A stretch of 64,000 bases of DNA from Aldehydirespirator sp965204415 (GCA_965204415.1 CBDBEL010000004.1:744001-808000); one strand, 5' to 3'. Positions 40,878 through 49,824 are shown, numbered from the stretch's first letter. Notes: generated by a model not told the origin, from the letters alone. Program-made: numbers and translations.

Positions 40878-43304
40878 ATGAGCCTCGACATCGACTCCCA
40901 CATCCGCCACAGCACTCGCCACATCGGGCGCTCGGTGCCGCGCCGGGAGGACCGCGGGCCGCTCACCGGCCGGGGGCGCTACGTCGCCGACATCAGGCTC
41001 CCGGGGATGCTCGAGGTGGTCTTCGTGCGCAGCATCGAGGCCCACGCCCGGATCGCCGCGATCGACACGTCGGAGGCTCTCGCGGTCGACGGCGTGGCTG
41101 CCGTGTTCACCGGCGCCGACCTGGCCGGCGTGAACTGCTTCCCCGACTACATCCCCTACATCGGCCCGGTCCAGCAGCGCCCCCTCGCCGAGGGCCGGGT
41201 ACGCTACGTGGGCGCCCCCTACGCCGCGGTGGTCGCGGTGGACCGGTACGTCGCAGAGGACGCGGCCACGCTGATCGCGGCGGGGACCGTCTACGAGCCG
41301 CTGCCGACGGTGGCCGACCTCGACCAGGCCCTGGCGCCGGACGCGCCCAAACTGTTCGACGACTGGGAGAGCAACTGCTCGTTCGACGTGGCCGCCCACA
41401 AGCCGGAGGTCGACCAGGCTTTCGAGCAGGCCAACCACACCTTCACCGAGACCTACGTCAGCCAGCGCCAGACCGGGCTGCCGATGGAGACCAGGGGAGT
41501 GGTGGCCGAGATGGTCGACGGGACGCTCACGGTGTGGTCCTCGACGCAGAGCCCCCACATGGTGCGCACCACCGTCGCGCTGATGCTCGGAGTGCCGGAG
41601 CCGCAGGTGCGGGTGGTCCACCCGACCATCGGCGGCGGCTTCGGCACCAAGACCCACATCTACCCCGAGGACGTAGTGGTCCCCTGGATCGCCCGCAGGC
41701 TCGGCGCCCCGGCCCGCTGGATCGAGGACCGCATGGAGAACCTGGTGGCGTCGGTGCACGCCCGGGAGCAGCGCCACACGGTCGAGGTGGCCTACGACGA
41801 CGACGGGACGGTCCGCGGCGTGCGCTGCGCGTCGACGCTCGACATGGGCTCGGGCGAGATCTTCATGCCGGGCACCGCGCCGGTCTTCGTGACCAACGCC
41901 TGCATCACCGGCGGCTACGACTTCGAGAACATGGAGGCCCGCACCACCGGCGCGGTCACCAACAAGACGCCGGCCGGCGCGTACCGGGGCTTCGGCATCC
42001 CGGAGGGCGCGTTCGTCATGGAGCGGGTGATCGACCGGGTCGCCCGCCTGACGGGCACCGACCGGGTGGATCTGCGGCGGCGGATGCTGCTGAAGCCGGG
42101 GCAGACGCCCTATGTGATGCACGGCGGGGGTCGCCTCGACTCGGGCTCCCACACCGAGTCCTTCGAGCGGGCCCTGGAGATGTCGGCCCCGGCCTTAGAG
42201 CGGACCCGCGCCCGCTACGCCGACGACCCCGACGTCCGGGTGGGCGTGGGCTACGCCAACTACGTGGAGCCGACGTCGCCCAGCTACCACCTCACCACCG
42301 GTCACTGGGGCGGCGGCGACGCGGCCACCGTGCGGGTCGACCCCGACGGCTCGGTTCGGGTGGCGGCCGGGCTCAGCGCCATCGGCCAGGGTGCCGAGAC
42401 CACCGCTGCGCAGCTGGCGGCCGACATGCTGGGAGTCTCTCCCGACGACGTCACCGTGGTGCTGGGCGACACCGAGAGGGCGCCCTACGGTCTGGGCTCC
42501 TGGGGCAGCCGCGGCGCGATGATGCTGACCGGCTCGGTGCTGCTGGCCTCGGAACGGCTGCTGGACAAGGCCCGCCGGATCGCGGCCCACATGCTGGAGG
42601 CGGCCGAGGCCGATGTCGTGCTCGAAGACGGCGCGTTCCATGTGGCCGGCAGCAGCCAGCCCTCGGTGGGCTGGGCCGAGGTCGGCACCGCGGCGTGGGT
42701 CCGCACCGTGGACCTGCCCGAGGGCATGGAGGCGGGGCTGGAGACCTCGGGCTTCTACCACCCCGAGACCCTGGAGCACCAGCTCGACGACACCGGCAAG
42801 ATCAACGCGGCGGCCAGCTGGTCCAACGGCGCGCATGTCGGAGTCGTCAGTGTCAGGGTCAGCACCGGCGAGGTCAGGATCGAGGACTACGTCGTGGTCC
42901 ACGACTGCGGGACGGTCATCAACCCCGCGCTGGTGGAGGGCCAGATCCACGGCGGCGTGGCCCAGGGCATCGCCGGCGCCATGTTCGAGCACTTCCAGTA
43001 CGACCCCGACACCGCCAACCCCCGGTTCGCCTCGTTCATGGACTACCTGGTGCCCACCTGCGCCGAGGTGCCCCACATGGAGGTCGACCACTTCGAGTCG
43101 CCGGCCCCGGAGCAGCCTCTGGGCGTCAAGGGCTGCGGCGAGGGAGGCACGGTAGGACCGCCCGCGGTCGTGGCCGGAGCCGTCTCCGACGCGCTGTCGG
43201 AATGGGACGTCGATCTGACCGAGTGCCCGGTGACCCCCGTGGCCGTGCGGGCCGCCATCCGGGCCGCGGGGACGGACCGGGCGGGCACAGGAGCGGCCTC
43301 GTGA
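40878..43304 (+). CDS. Molybdenum hydroxylase large (molybdopterin) subunit
   Basis: 808 residues, xanthine-oxidase family. GRYVADIRLPGMLEVVFVRS at the start, GGGFGTK (~252), GAYRGFGIPEG (Tyr369) in the active-site loop, GQGAETTAAQLAADMLGV, and GVKGCGEGGTVGPP with the catalytic Glu755. The active loop reads YRGFG and lacks the Cys of CO dehydrogenase (AYRCSFR), so it is a hydroxylase of N-heterocycles or aldehydes, not a CO dehydrogenase. FAD and Fe-S subunits follow with overlaps. Confidence 0.93.
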   Translation: MSLDIDSHIRHSTRHIGRSVPRREDRGPLTGRGRYVADIRLPGMLEVVFVRSIEAHARIAAIDTSEALAVDGVAAVFTGADLAGVNCFPDYIPYIGPVQQRPLAEGRVRYVGAPYAAVVAVDRYVAEDAATLIAAGTVYEPLPTVADLDQALAPDAPKLFDDWESNCSFDVAAHKPEVDQAFEQANHTFTETYVSQRQTGLPMETRGVVAEMVDGTLTVWSSTQSPHMVRTTVALMLGVPEPQVRVVHPTIGGGFGTKTHIYPEDVVVPWIARRLGAPARWIEDRMENLVASVHAREQRHTVEVAYDDDGTVRGVRCASTLDMGSGEIFMPGTAPVFVTNACITGGYDFENMEARTTGAVTNKTPAGAYRGFGIPEGAFVMERVIDRVARLTGTDRVDLRRRMLLKPGQTPYVMHGGGRLDSGSHTESFERALEMSAPALERTRARYADDPDVRVGVGYANYVEPTSPSYHLTTGHWGGGDAATVRVDPDGSVRVAAGLSAIGQGAETTAAQLAADMLGVSPDDVTVVLGDTERAPYGLGSWGSRGAMMLTGSVLLASERLLDKARRIAAHMLEAAEADVVLEDGAFHVAGSSQPSVGWAEVGTAAWVRTVDLPEGMEAGLETSGFYHPETLEHQLDDTGKINAAASWSNGAHVGVVSVRVSTGEVRIEDYVVVHDCGTVINPALVEGQIHGGVAQGIAGAMFEHFQYDPDTANPRFASFMDYLVPTCAEVPHMEVDHFESPAPEQPLGVKGCGEGGTVGPPAVVAGAVSDALSEWDVDLTECPVTPVAVRAAIRAAGTDRAGTGAAS

Positions 43305-44167
43305 AACCGGCGCCGTTCGACTACTGCCGCCCCTCGACGGTGGCCGAGGCCCTCGAGGCTCTCGGCTCCTCTGAGTCCAGCCGGGTGCTGGCCGGCGGCC
43401 AGAGCCTCATCCCGGCCATGAACTTCCGCCTGACCGACGTGTCGGTGCTGGTCGACATCAACCATGTCGATGGTCTCGCTTCGGTGGACTGCGACCCGGG
43501 CGGCGTGACGGTGGGAGCGGCCGCGACCCAGACCCGGGTTCTGGACGACGACGGCGTGGCGGGCGTCGTCAGTGGTTTGCGGGCTGCGCTCCGCCATGTC
43601 GGGCATCTCCAGATCCGCAACCGGGGCACCGTATGCGGCAGCCTGGCCCACGCCGACCCCGCCGCGGAGCTGCCCGCCCTCGCGGTCGCCTCCGACGCGG
43701 TGATCAGCGTCTCCGGGCCCGACGGTGAACGCCGGGTCGATGCGGCGGACTTCTTCGTCGGGCCGTTCTGGACGTCTCTCGAGGACGGGGAGCTCATCAC
43801 CGGGGTGCGCTTCCCGGCACCGCCGGCGGGCTCGGTGACCACCGTGGACGAGATCTCCCGCCGGGCCGGAGACTTCGCAGTGGCCGGTCTCGTCGCCAGG
43901 GTGGAAGCCGCAGATGGTGCAGTGCGCTCGGCCCGTCTCGTCGGCTTCGGTCTGGGGGGCGTCCCCACCAGGCTGCGAACAGCCGAGGCCGCGATCTCGG
44001 GGTGGGCCGCGGATCACCGGTCCGACGCGCTCACCGAGGCGGTCATGGCTGACACGGCCGACGCGTTCGACGACATTCACGCCACCGCCTGGTACCGCCG
44101 CGAGGCCGTGGCCGCGCTCAGCGTGCGGGCAGCCCGCGGCGCGCTGGCTCGCCGGGAGGCCGCATGA
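43301..44167 (+). CDS. Molybdenum hydroxylase FAD subunit
   Basis: 288 residues, GTG start overlapping the large-subunit stop. FAD-binding loops RVLAGGQSLIPAMNFRL and IRNRGTVCGSLAHADPAAE, then FFVGPFWTSLEDGELITGV and RRAGDFAVAGL. Carries electrons from the Fe-S clusters to the acceptor. Stop overlaps the Fe-S subunit (ATGA at 44164). Confidence 0.93.
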   Translation: MKPAPFDYCRPSTVAEALEALGSSESSRVLAGGQSLIPAMNFRLTDVSVLVDINHVDGLASVDCDPGGVTVGAAATQTRVLDDDGVAGVVSGLRAALRHVGHLQIRNRGTVCGSLAHADPAAELPALAVASDAVISVSGPDGERRVDAADFFVGPFWTSLEDGELITGVRFPAPPAGSVTTVDEISRRAGDFAVAGLVARVEAADGAVRSARLVGFGLGGVPTRLRTAEAAISGWAADHRSDALTEAVMADTADAFDDIHATAWYRREAVAALSVRAARGALARREAA

Positions 44168-44679
44168 CGATCAGCGAACCGACCCCCGAGACCGACGTAG
44201 CAGTCACCATCAACGGCCAGGCCCACCGCCACCGGGTGCCGGCCCGCCTGCTGCTGTCGGACTACATCCGCGACACCGTCGGCCTGACGGGCACCCACCT
44301 CGGCTGCGAGCACGGCTACTGCGGGGCCTGCACCGTCATCGTCGACGGCGACGCGGTGCGGTCCTGCCTGGTGCTGGCGGTCCAGGCCGACGGCGCCGAG
44401 GTCCGCACCGTCGAGGACCTCGCTCCGGCCGGATCGGACTCGCTGTCACCGATGCAGCAGGCATTCCACGACAACCACGCCCTGCAGTGCGGCTTCTGTA
44501 CCGCCGGGTTCCTGATGACCCTCGAGAGCGTCGACCCCGACCAGTGGCGGGCGCCCGAGCGCATGGTGGAGCTGCTGTCAGGCAACCTGTGCCGCTGCAC
44601 CGGCTACCAGAACATCATTGCCGCGGTGTCCGAGGCGTGGAATGCTTACGACGGAAGTGGAGGACGCAACGATGGCTGA
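44164..44679 (+). CDS. Molybdenum hydroxylase 2Fe-2S subunit
   Basis: 171 residues with two [2Fe-2S] domains: plant-type CEHGYCGACTVIVDG plus a later Cys, and the helical domain CGFCTAGFLMT with NLCRCTGYQNI. The C terminus overlaps the ferredoxin start by eight bases. Confidence 0.94.
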   Translation: MTISEPTPETDVAVTINGQAHRHRVPARLLLSDYIRDTVGLTGTHLGCEHGYCGACTVIVDGDAVRSCLVLAVQADGAEVRTVEDLAPAGSDSLSPMQQAFHDNHALQCGFCTAGFLMTLESVDPDQWRAPERMVELLSGNLCRCTGYQNIIAAVSEAWNAYDGSGGRNDG

Positions 44680-44896
44680 CGCGACCGTTGAAGCAAGGGT
44701 TGAAGTGAACCACGACGTCTGCATCGTCTCAGGAATGTGCGCCTCATTGGCGCCCGAGATCTTCGACATCGACGACGACGGGCTCAAGCTGGAGGTGCTC
44801 CAGCCGACGTTGCCGCCAGAGTTGGTGGCCAAGGCCCGCGGCGCCGAAGCGTGCTGCCCGGTGGAGGCCATCAAGGTGACAGAGGCATACAGGTAA
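44672..44896 (+). CDS. Single-cluster (3Fe-4S type) ferredoxin
   Basis: 74 residues. Ligand pattern C-x5-C (DVCIVSGMCASLAPEIF) and a distal CP (ACCPVEAIKV), which is the P450-associated 3Fe-4S ferredoxin type: the second Cys of a CxxCxxC motif is absent. It could serve the P450 at 29321 or the Rieske gene that follows. ATG 44672 has GGAAGTGGAGGA upstream. The stop codon seeds a 17-bp tandem repeat. Confidence 0.88.
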   Translation: MADATVEARVEVNHDVCIVSGMCASLAPEIFDIDDDGLKLEVLQPTLPPELVAKARGAEACCPVEAIKVTEAYR

Positions 44897-44941
44897 CAAG
44901 AGGCATACAGGCAATAGACGCATACAGGCAATAGAGGTAAC
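44881..44941 (+). repeat. 17-bp tandem repeat over the ferredoxin stop
   Basis: AGAGGCATACAGGTAAC (44881), AAGAGGCATACAGGCAAT (44898) and AGACGCATACAGGCAAT (44916), then a partial AGAGGTAAC. The TAA stop (44894-44896) is in the first unit. Confidence 0.92.
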
Positions 44942-44947
44942 CGAGTC

Positions 44948-46033
44948 ATGACCATGACCCAAGGCCCCGGAGTAACCGCAGGATTCGAGGTGCAGGGCAA
45001 CACCCAGCTCGACATGGCCGGCGAGGAGCGGCTCTACCAGCAGCTCAAACGCTTCTGGCAGCCGGTGGCGTTCTCCGACGACCTGACCGACTCGCCCCAC
45101 CAGGTGACGCTGTTCGACACCCGCCTGGCCGTGGCCCGCCTCGACGGGAAGGCCCAGGTCTTCAGCGACATCTGCCGGCACCGGGGCTCGGCCCTGTCGC
45201 TGGGACGGGTCGACGGCTGCCGGCTGCGCTGCGCCTACCACGGCTGGGCCTACGACGCCGAGGGCACCGTGGTCGACATCCCGGCCCGGCCCGAGCTCAA
45301 CGGCAAGCTGGTGGCCAAGCTGCCGACCTACCCGACCATCGAGGCCGGCGGGCTGGTGTGGACCTGCGTCTCGGGCGAGACGCCGCGGTTCGGCCCGTCG
45401 GAGTGCCCCGAACTCGACGATCCCTCCTACCGGTTCCTGCGCTTCCCGCCGTATGAGTGGGACTGCTCGGTGGCCCGGCGCCTCGAGAACTACTTCGACT
45501 TCTCCCATTTCGCCCATGTGCACCACGGGATCCTCGGCGACCGCGACGAGGCCGAGATCGCCGACTACGACGTGACCAGGCAAGGTTCGGAGCTGAGGAT
45601 CACCGCGGGCCCGTTCATCGAGTACACCGACAACGTCAAGAACTCGGCCGTCGAGCACGACGGCCTGACCTACGAGGCTTGGAAGCGCTACCGGGTGTAC
45701 ATGCCCAACGCCATGAAGCTCAACAGCTCGGCCGGGGTGACCGAGGACTTCGTGCTGTACGTGGCGGTCGCGCCGGTCAACCGGAGACGGACCAGGTGCT
45801 TCACCTTCGTGGGCCGCAACTACGCGCTGGACCGCGACCAGGACTTCTGGGACATGCAGTACGTGATCCTGGGCCAGGACCAGCCCATCGTCGAGTCGCA
45901 GCGCCCCGAGGAGCTGCCGGTCGATCTGACCGCCGAGATGCACGTCAAGGGCGCCGACGCGGGCACCGTCGAGTACCGGCGCTGGCTGATCAGCATCGCC
46001 GAAGGCGAGATCGAACCGGCCCCCACCGGCTGA
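44948..46033 (+). CDS. Rieske non-heme iron oxygenase, alpha subunit (second)
   Basis: 361 residues. Rieske ligands C76-x-H78 (DICRHRGSA) and C95-x2-H98 (CAYHGWAYD); iron site LENYFDFSHFAHVHHG. LNSSAGVTEDFVLYVAVAP is shared with the Rieske protein at 55451 (LNSSAGETEDYVLWVCLAP), so these two are closer to each other than to the first one at 33634. ATG 44948; ATG 44954 is an alternative. It ends the first transport-oxidation module. Confidence 0.92.
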   Translation: MTMTQGPGVTAGFEVQGNTQLDMAGEERLYQQLKRFWQPVAFSDDLTDSPHQVTLFDTRLAVARLDGKAQVFSDICRHRGSALSLGRVDGCRLRCAYHGWAYDAEGTVVDIPARPELNGKLVAKLPTYPTIEAGGLVWTCVSGETPRFGPSECPELDDPSYRFLRFPPYEWDCSVARRLENYFDFSHFAHVHHGILGDRDEAEIADYDVTRQGSELRITAGPFIEYTDNVKNSAVEHDGLTYEAWKRYRVYMPNAMKLNSSAGVTEDFVLYVAVAPVNRRRTRCFTFVGRNYALDRDQDFWDMQYVILGQDQPIVESQRPEELPVDLTAEMHVKGADAGTVEYRRWLISIAEGEIEPAPTG

Positions 46034-46084
46034 GCACGCGCCGGCCTCGCGGCTCGGGGCCGCGGCCCGGTACCGTTGGACCCC

Positions 46085-46477
46085 GTGACTGCGACCGAGC
46101 CCCGCGCCGACCCTGTGTCCACGGTGTCCCGGAACGACTCCGCGCCGGGCCCCCACGATGACGACCGGCTGCCGGTCAAGATGCTCAACGACCGGATCCT
46201 GGTGGCGGTGGGCGAGGCCGAGGGCGAGCGCCGCTCGACGGGCGGGATCCTGATCCCGGCCACCGCCCAGGTGGGCAAGCGCCTTACATGGGCCGAGGTT
46301 GTTGCGGTGGGGCCCAACGTTCGCAACATGGAGAAGGGCGACCGGGTGCTGTTCAACCCCGAGGACCGCTACGAGGTGGAGGTCAGGGGCCGCGACTACA
46401 TCATCCTGCGCGAGCGAGACGTCCACGCGGTGGCCGCCGAGCGCCTAGACAAAGGCAGCACCGGCCTCTACCTGTAG
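46085..46477 (+). CDS. GroES-like co-chaperonin paralogue
   Basis: 130 residues from GTG 46085. A GroES fold is recognised in VKMLNDRILVAVGEAEGERR, STGGILIPATAQVGKRLTWA, EVVAVGPNVRNMEKGDRVLF and YIILRERDVHAV. An extra 30-residue N-terminal tail and a changed C terminus set it apart from normal GroES (about 97 residues). No groEL is adjacent. It may aid maturation of the oxygenases, or be a housekeeping paralogue that happens to sit here. Confidence 0.8.
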   Translation: MTATEPRADPVSTVSRNDSAPGPHDDDRLPVKMLNDRILVAVGEAEGERRSTGGILIPATAQVGKRLTWAEVVAVGPNVRNMEKGDRVLFNPEDRYEVEVRGRDYIILRERDVHAVAAERLDKGSTGLYL

Positions 46478-46505
46478 CCCTTCGGACCGAGGCCGCCGCC
46501 CCGCG

Positions 46506-46757
46506 TCAAGACCATCGACAACGTGATCGACGCTCAACATCCAGGTCGGCGAGCATCTGATCGACATCAAGCTCGATCCCCGCTCTGGCCTTGAACTGCT
46601 CGATCCTCTGTATCAACTCCTCCTTGTCGGCACGCTGAACCAGACGATGGATCTCCGCGAGCATGAACTGCTGGATCGACTGGTTCCGGGCCCGTGCCCG
46701 GCGGCGGATCTCCGCGTACACCGGCTCGGGGATGTTGCGAATCTGGATCGTCGGCAT
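46506..46757 (-). CDS. Orphan FitA/VapB-like antitoxin
   Basis: 83 residues: MPTIQIRNIPEPVYAEIRRR, then ARARNQSIQQFMLAEIHRLV, is a ribbon-helix-helix of the FitA type. The toxin gene should follow on the minus strand, but only 28 bp separate it from the GroES-like gene, so the toxin is missing. The C terminus (VERRSRCRWS) departs from the family and may be a fusion with the toxin's former start. It is downstream of the second DUF222-HNH gene. Confidence 0.75.
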   Translation of the reverse strand: MPTIQIRNIPEPVYAEIRRRARARNQSIQQFMLAEIHRLVQRADKEELIQRIEQFKARAGIELDVDQMLADLDVERRSRCRWS

Positions 46758-46788
46758 GGCCAGCTCCAACCGCCCGAGAGCCCAACTC

Positions 46789-48351
46789 TCAGGCCTCAGC
46801 AGCCGGAACCCGGCGCGGAGTCGCTCGGGCCTCGCGCAGCGTTTCCCGAGCGGCATAGGGCCCGGTCGGACCGGCCCGGCTGCCATTGCTGGACCTGCCG
46901 TTGGGGGCCTCACTGCTAGATCTGCCGTTTCTGGACTTGTCGCCGCTGAGAGCGTCGCTGCCAGGCGCGGCCTGCGGCTCGGGCTCGGAGCGATGGGACG
47001 GACCAGCCGGGGCGGTCGGAGCGAATAGGGGAGCGGTGTCGGGCAGGCGCGCGCCGTGGTGGATGCGGTCGGGGGGCTTGATGGTGTGTTTGCCGTCACC
47101 CGCGCTGACGACTTGCCAGCGGTGGTCGTGGATCTTGGCGTGGCAGCCCCAGCACAGCGGCATCAGGTTGTCCAAGTCGGTGCGGCCGCCCCATGCGAAG
47201 GGGTCCATATGGTGGGCGTGCAGCATGTTCTCGTCAGTCTCCCCGCAGCCGGCGCAGCCGCCGTAGAGCGCCATCAGCGCCTGGAACTGCGACTCGGTGG
47301 CCCGGCGGACGTTGCGGCCCTTCCACATGGGCACGCCCTTGGCGCTGAGCACCATCCCGAACCATGACGACTCGCCCGCGAGCCTCTCGATCACCGAAGC
47401 CGGCAGCGGATCCCCGTCAGCGGTGGAAGCCATCATCTCCTCGCTCTCGGCATCGAGGCGGGCCACCAGCGCGATGTCCGGGTACGGCCTGCCGCCACCG
47501 GCGGCGCCCGCGGTCATGTTCTCGAACGCGTCGGCCATGCACTGGGGGAGACTGCGAACACCACCGCCGCCCCGGGCCTGCTTCTTGTCCGCGTCATCCA
47601 GGCCGCGCGCACTGTTCTCGTCGGTGCCGGTCAGGCCTCGGCCCTGCATCTTGTCGATGCCACACAGGCCGTGGTCGCTGCTTCTAGCGGCGTCAGCCAG
47701 ACCTCGAGCCTGCTTCTTGTCGCCGTCATGGAGGCGGTGGGCCTCCCTGTTGAGCCGGTTGCGGATACGGCGCCCGGTCACCGGATCGAACTGCCCGTAC
47801 AGATGCACCATCCCGTCATCGCCGTTCCAGACCCGCACCGCCCGCCGGGCCCGCTGCCGACGGTACTCCGAGTCGCCGCCGTCGGCCTGGCGCTCAGCGG
47901 CCCACCGCTTGGCCTCCTTGGCGAACCGATCCGGCGGCAGCGACTCGGCCTTGGCCAGCAAATCCGTGTCAGACTCCACCTCTGTGGCGCTGGTCCTATC
48001 GAGCGCGTCAGCGAGCCGCCTCGCATTGGCGAGGGGCATCCGGCCCTCCTCGACGGCATCCTGCACCGCCGACACCGAACCGACCGCGGCAGCCGTCCTG
48101 ACCTGGCTGCGGGCGTCGCGCCGGTGCATCCCGGTGCTCTCGGCCAACACATGGGCCCCGCCGTCACCGTGGCCGCGGCTGCCCGCCACACTCGCCGCAG
48201 CCACAGCCTGAAGGATGTCCAACTTGCCGCAAACCGCCTTGGTCCCAGCCAGCACCCCGAGAAGCTCCTCTGAAGACGCCCCGCCCCGTCGCACACAAGC
48301 CAACAACTCCGACGCCGCCGCATCAAGCCGCTCAACCAGTTCGATCACCAT
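46789..48351 (-). CDS. DUF222/HNH endonuclease-domain protein (second copy)
   Basis: 520 residues from ATG 48351. N-terminal DUF222 (MVIELVERLDAAASELLACV; RDARSQVRTAAAVG; GRMPLANARRLADAL), a repetitive linker (KKQARGLADAARS ... DADKKQARGGG), HNH domain with CAGCGETDENMLHAHHM, FAWGGRTDLDNLMPLCWGCH and HDHRW, then a Ser/Asn/Gly-rich tail of ~70 residues with NGRSS repeats. Same domain order as the copy at 5515 but the linker sequence is different. Again next to an antitoxin gene. Confidence 0.87.
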   Translation of the reverse strand: MVIELVERLDAAASELLACVRRGGASSEELLGVLAGTKAVCGKLDILQAVAAASVAGSRGHGDGGAHVLAESTGMHRRDARSQVRTAAAVGSVSAVQDAVEEGRMPLANARRLADALDRTSATEVESDTDLLAKAESLPPDRFAKEAKRWAAERQADGGDSEYRRQRARRAVRVWNGDDGMVHLYGQFDPVTGRRIRNRLNREAHRLHDGDKKQARGLADAARSSDHGLCGIDKMQGRGLTGTDENSARGLDDADKKQARGGGGVRSLPQCMADAFENMTAGAAGGGRPYPDIALVARLDAESEEMMASTADGDPLPASVIERLAGESSWFGMVLSAKGVPMWKGRNVRRATESQFQALMALYGGCAGCGETDENMLHAHHMDPFAWGGRTDLDNLMPLCWGCHAKIHDHRWQVVSAGDGKHTIKPPDRIHHGARLPDTAPLFAPTAPAGPSHRSEPEPQAAPGSDALSGDKSRNGRSSSEAPNGRSSNGSRAGPTGPYAARETLREARATPRRVPAAEA

Positions 48352-48357
48352 GCACCC

Positions 48358-48387
48358 ATTGTCGCATACCCCTATGACATCTGTCAA
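48358..48387 (-). promoter_or_regulatory. Leaderless promoter of the second DUF222-HNH gene
   Basis: On the minus strand TTGACA (48387-48382), an 18-bp spacer and GACAAT (48363-48358) stand six bases before ATG 48351, the same geometry as at 5479-5514. The spacer holds TCATAGGGGTATGC, again a near-dyad of form TCATA-N4-TATGA. Confidence 0.75.
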
Positions 48388-48594
48388 GCATTTCCATGAT
48401 AATCAAATATCTTTCTTCGCCGGTTCGGCGGGATCCGGGTCGCGCCGAAAGAACGATCCACGAGCACCAGACATCCCACCGGATGCGCTCGCCACGCCCC
48501 GAGCACGACCAATGCCGCATATCTCCCACATCGGGGGAACCGCAACGATCGTCGCAGCCGCATCACAGAACTGATGCGGTAGTTGGAGGGGCCG

Positions 48595-49824
48595 CTAGGT
48601 CCGGCGCTTCATCTTCACGAACGGGAGCTCCGAGACCACCGCGCCGACCTCGCATGCTGAACCGAGGATCTTCCAATCCAGGAGCACCTTCGTCCCGGGC
48701 TTCGCAGATGCGGTGCTGATCCGGGCGAGCCCGATGAGCCCGCCGACCCTCGGACTCCACGCAATGCTGTTGACGTACCCGACGTGGCCGCCCCCGGATC
48801 GGACCGGCAGGAGCGGGAACCGCCAGCGCTGCGGAACACGGGGTGGCTCTCCTTGCTCACCCTGCTGCGCCGCAATGTCTCGCCCGTCGATGCGTAATCC
48901 GACGAGGCGCCGGGCCGGGCCACCGCCCTGGCGCTCGGCCAGCAACGCCTCCCGGCCGACGAAGTCTCCCTTTCCGAAGGCGACGAACCGGCCGATGTTC
49001 ACTTCTTCGGGTGTCGCCAGCCACTGGACATGCTGCGGCGCGGTGGGATCGCCAGAATGCGTGGAGCTGTCAGGACCGGCTCTCGTGTAGTCGATGACAG
49101 GCAGGATGAGACCGGCTTCGATTCGGCCGACGTCCTCAGCCAGATCCCCGAGCGGCATCATCCCGAACGGCTCCCCCGCGGCGTACAGGATGTCCCACAC
49201 CTCCAGGGCATCTCCTGCCCGTACCCAGAACTCGAAGCCGCGCTCTCCCGTGAAGCCCTGTCGCCAGATCCAGACGGTGGCTGAGCCGAGCCGGATCTCA
49301 GCACCTCGGGAGAACCGCAGACCGGACAGGTCCTGTCCTGCCGCCCTCGCCAAAATGCGGTCGGATGCCGGGCCCTGGACGTGGAGGATTCCCCACTCCT
49401 GTGTGACGTTCTCGACGGTCACATCGAAGCCCTCGGCGTTCTGCTCATACCAGATGTCCAGCGGGCTGGCGGTGTAGCCGAACTTCTGCTCGGACATACG
49501 GAACAATAGGCCGTCGCTTATGAGTTTGCCTCTCTCATCACAGAATGCATTGTAATAGGCATGCCTGAGTTCCATCTTCGAGATGTCGCGAATGACGAGC
49601 CGCTGGAGATACTCCACGACGTCGGGACCTGAGAAGAAGTACATCTCAAGCGGTGACTTGTCCTCCAGAATGGCTGCCTCGCGCATCGCAGCCACTTCCT
49701 GCCCGTGGTCCCAGAACGTCTCCGGGCGCAGGTAGACCACATCACCGGCCGCCCACTCACTCCAAGTGCCCGATTTGACGAGCGGGCCGATTCGCGGCGT
49801 GAATGGCGTTCCGCTGATCCTCAT
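48595..49824 (-). CDS. GcvT-like folate-dependent methyltransferase family protein (second)
   Basis: 409 residues. MREAAILEDKSPLEMYFFSG, YNAFCDERGKLISDGLLF, WGILHVQGPASDRIL, WRQGFTGERGFEFWVRAG (folate loop) and GRIEAGLILPVIDYTRAG, with the C-terminal barrel ending SELPFVKMKRRT. The end matches the first GcvT-like protein (LPFVEMKRRRIG). It is divergent from the second importer operon, with AAGGGGAC upstream of the ATG. Likely a demethylase feeding one-carbon units to tetrahydrofolate; substrate unknown. The gap 48388-48594 holds nothing I recognise. Confidence 0.84.
   Translation of the reverse strand: MRISGTPFTPRIGPLVKSGTWSEWAAGDVVYLRPETFWDHGQEVAAMREAAILEDKSPLEMYFFSGPDVVEYLQRLVIRDISKMELRHAYYNAFCDERGKLISDGLLFRMSEQKFGYTASPLDIWYEQNAEGFDVTVENVTQEWGILHVQGPASDRILARAAGQDLSGLRFSRGAEIRLGSATVWIWRQGFTGERGFEFWVRAGDALEVWDILYAAGEPFGMMPLGDLAEDVGRIEAGLILPVIDYTRAGPDSSTHSGDPTAPQHVQWLATPEEVNIGRFVAFGKGDFVGREALLAERQGGGPARRLVGLRIDGRDIAAQQGEQGEPPRVPQRWRFPLLPVRSGGGHVGYVNSIAWSPRVGGLIGLARISTASAKPGTKVLLDWKILGSACEVGAVVSELPFVKMKRRT

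Noticed and set aside
39873..42152. 759-codon open frame on the minus strand
   Set aside because: It is antisense to the permease and large-subunit genes, has His/Arg/Gly-rich shadow composition and no family motifs; high GC leaves such frames open.
40878..44679. Aerobic CO dehydrogenase (coxLMS)
   Set aside because: The active-site loop is YRGFG and lacks the Cys of AYRCSFR that marks CO dehydrogenase.
46076..46084. TTG start for the GroES-like gene
   Set aside because: GTG 46085 is a better start codon close by; the extra residues add nothing conserved.
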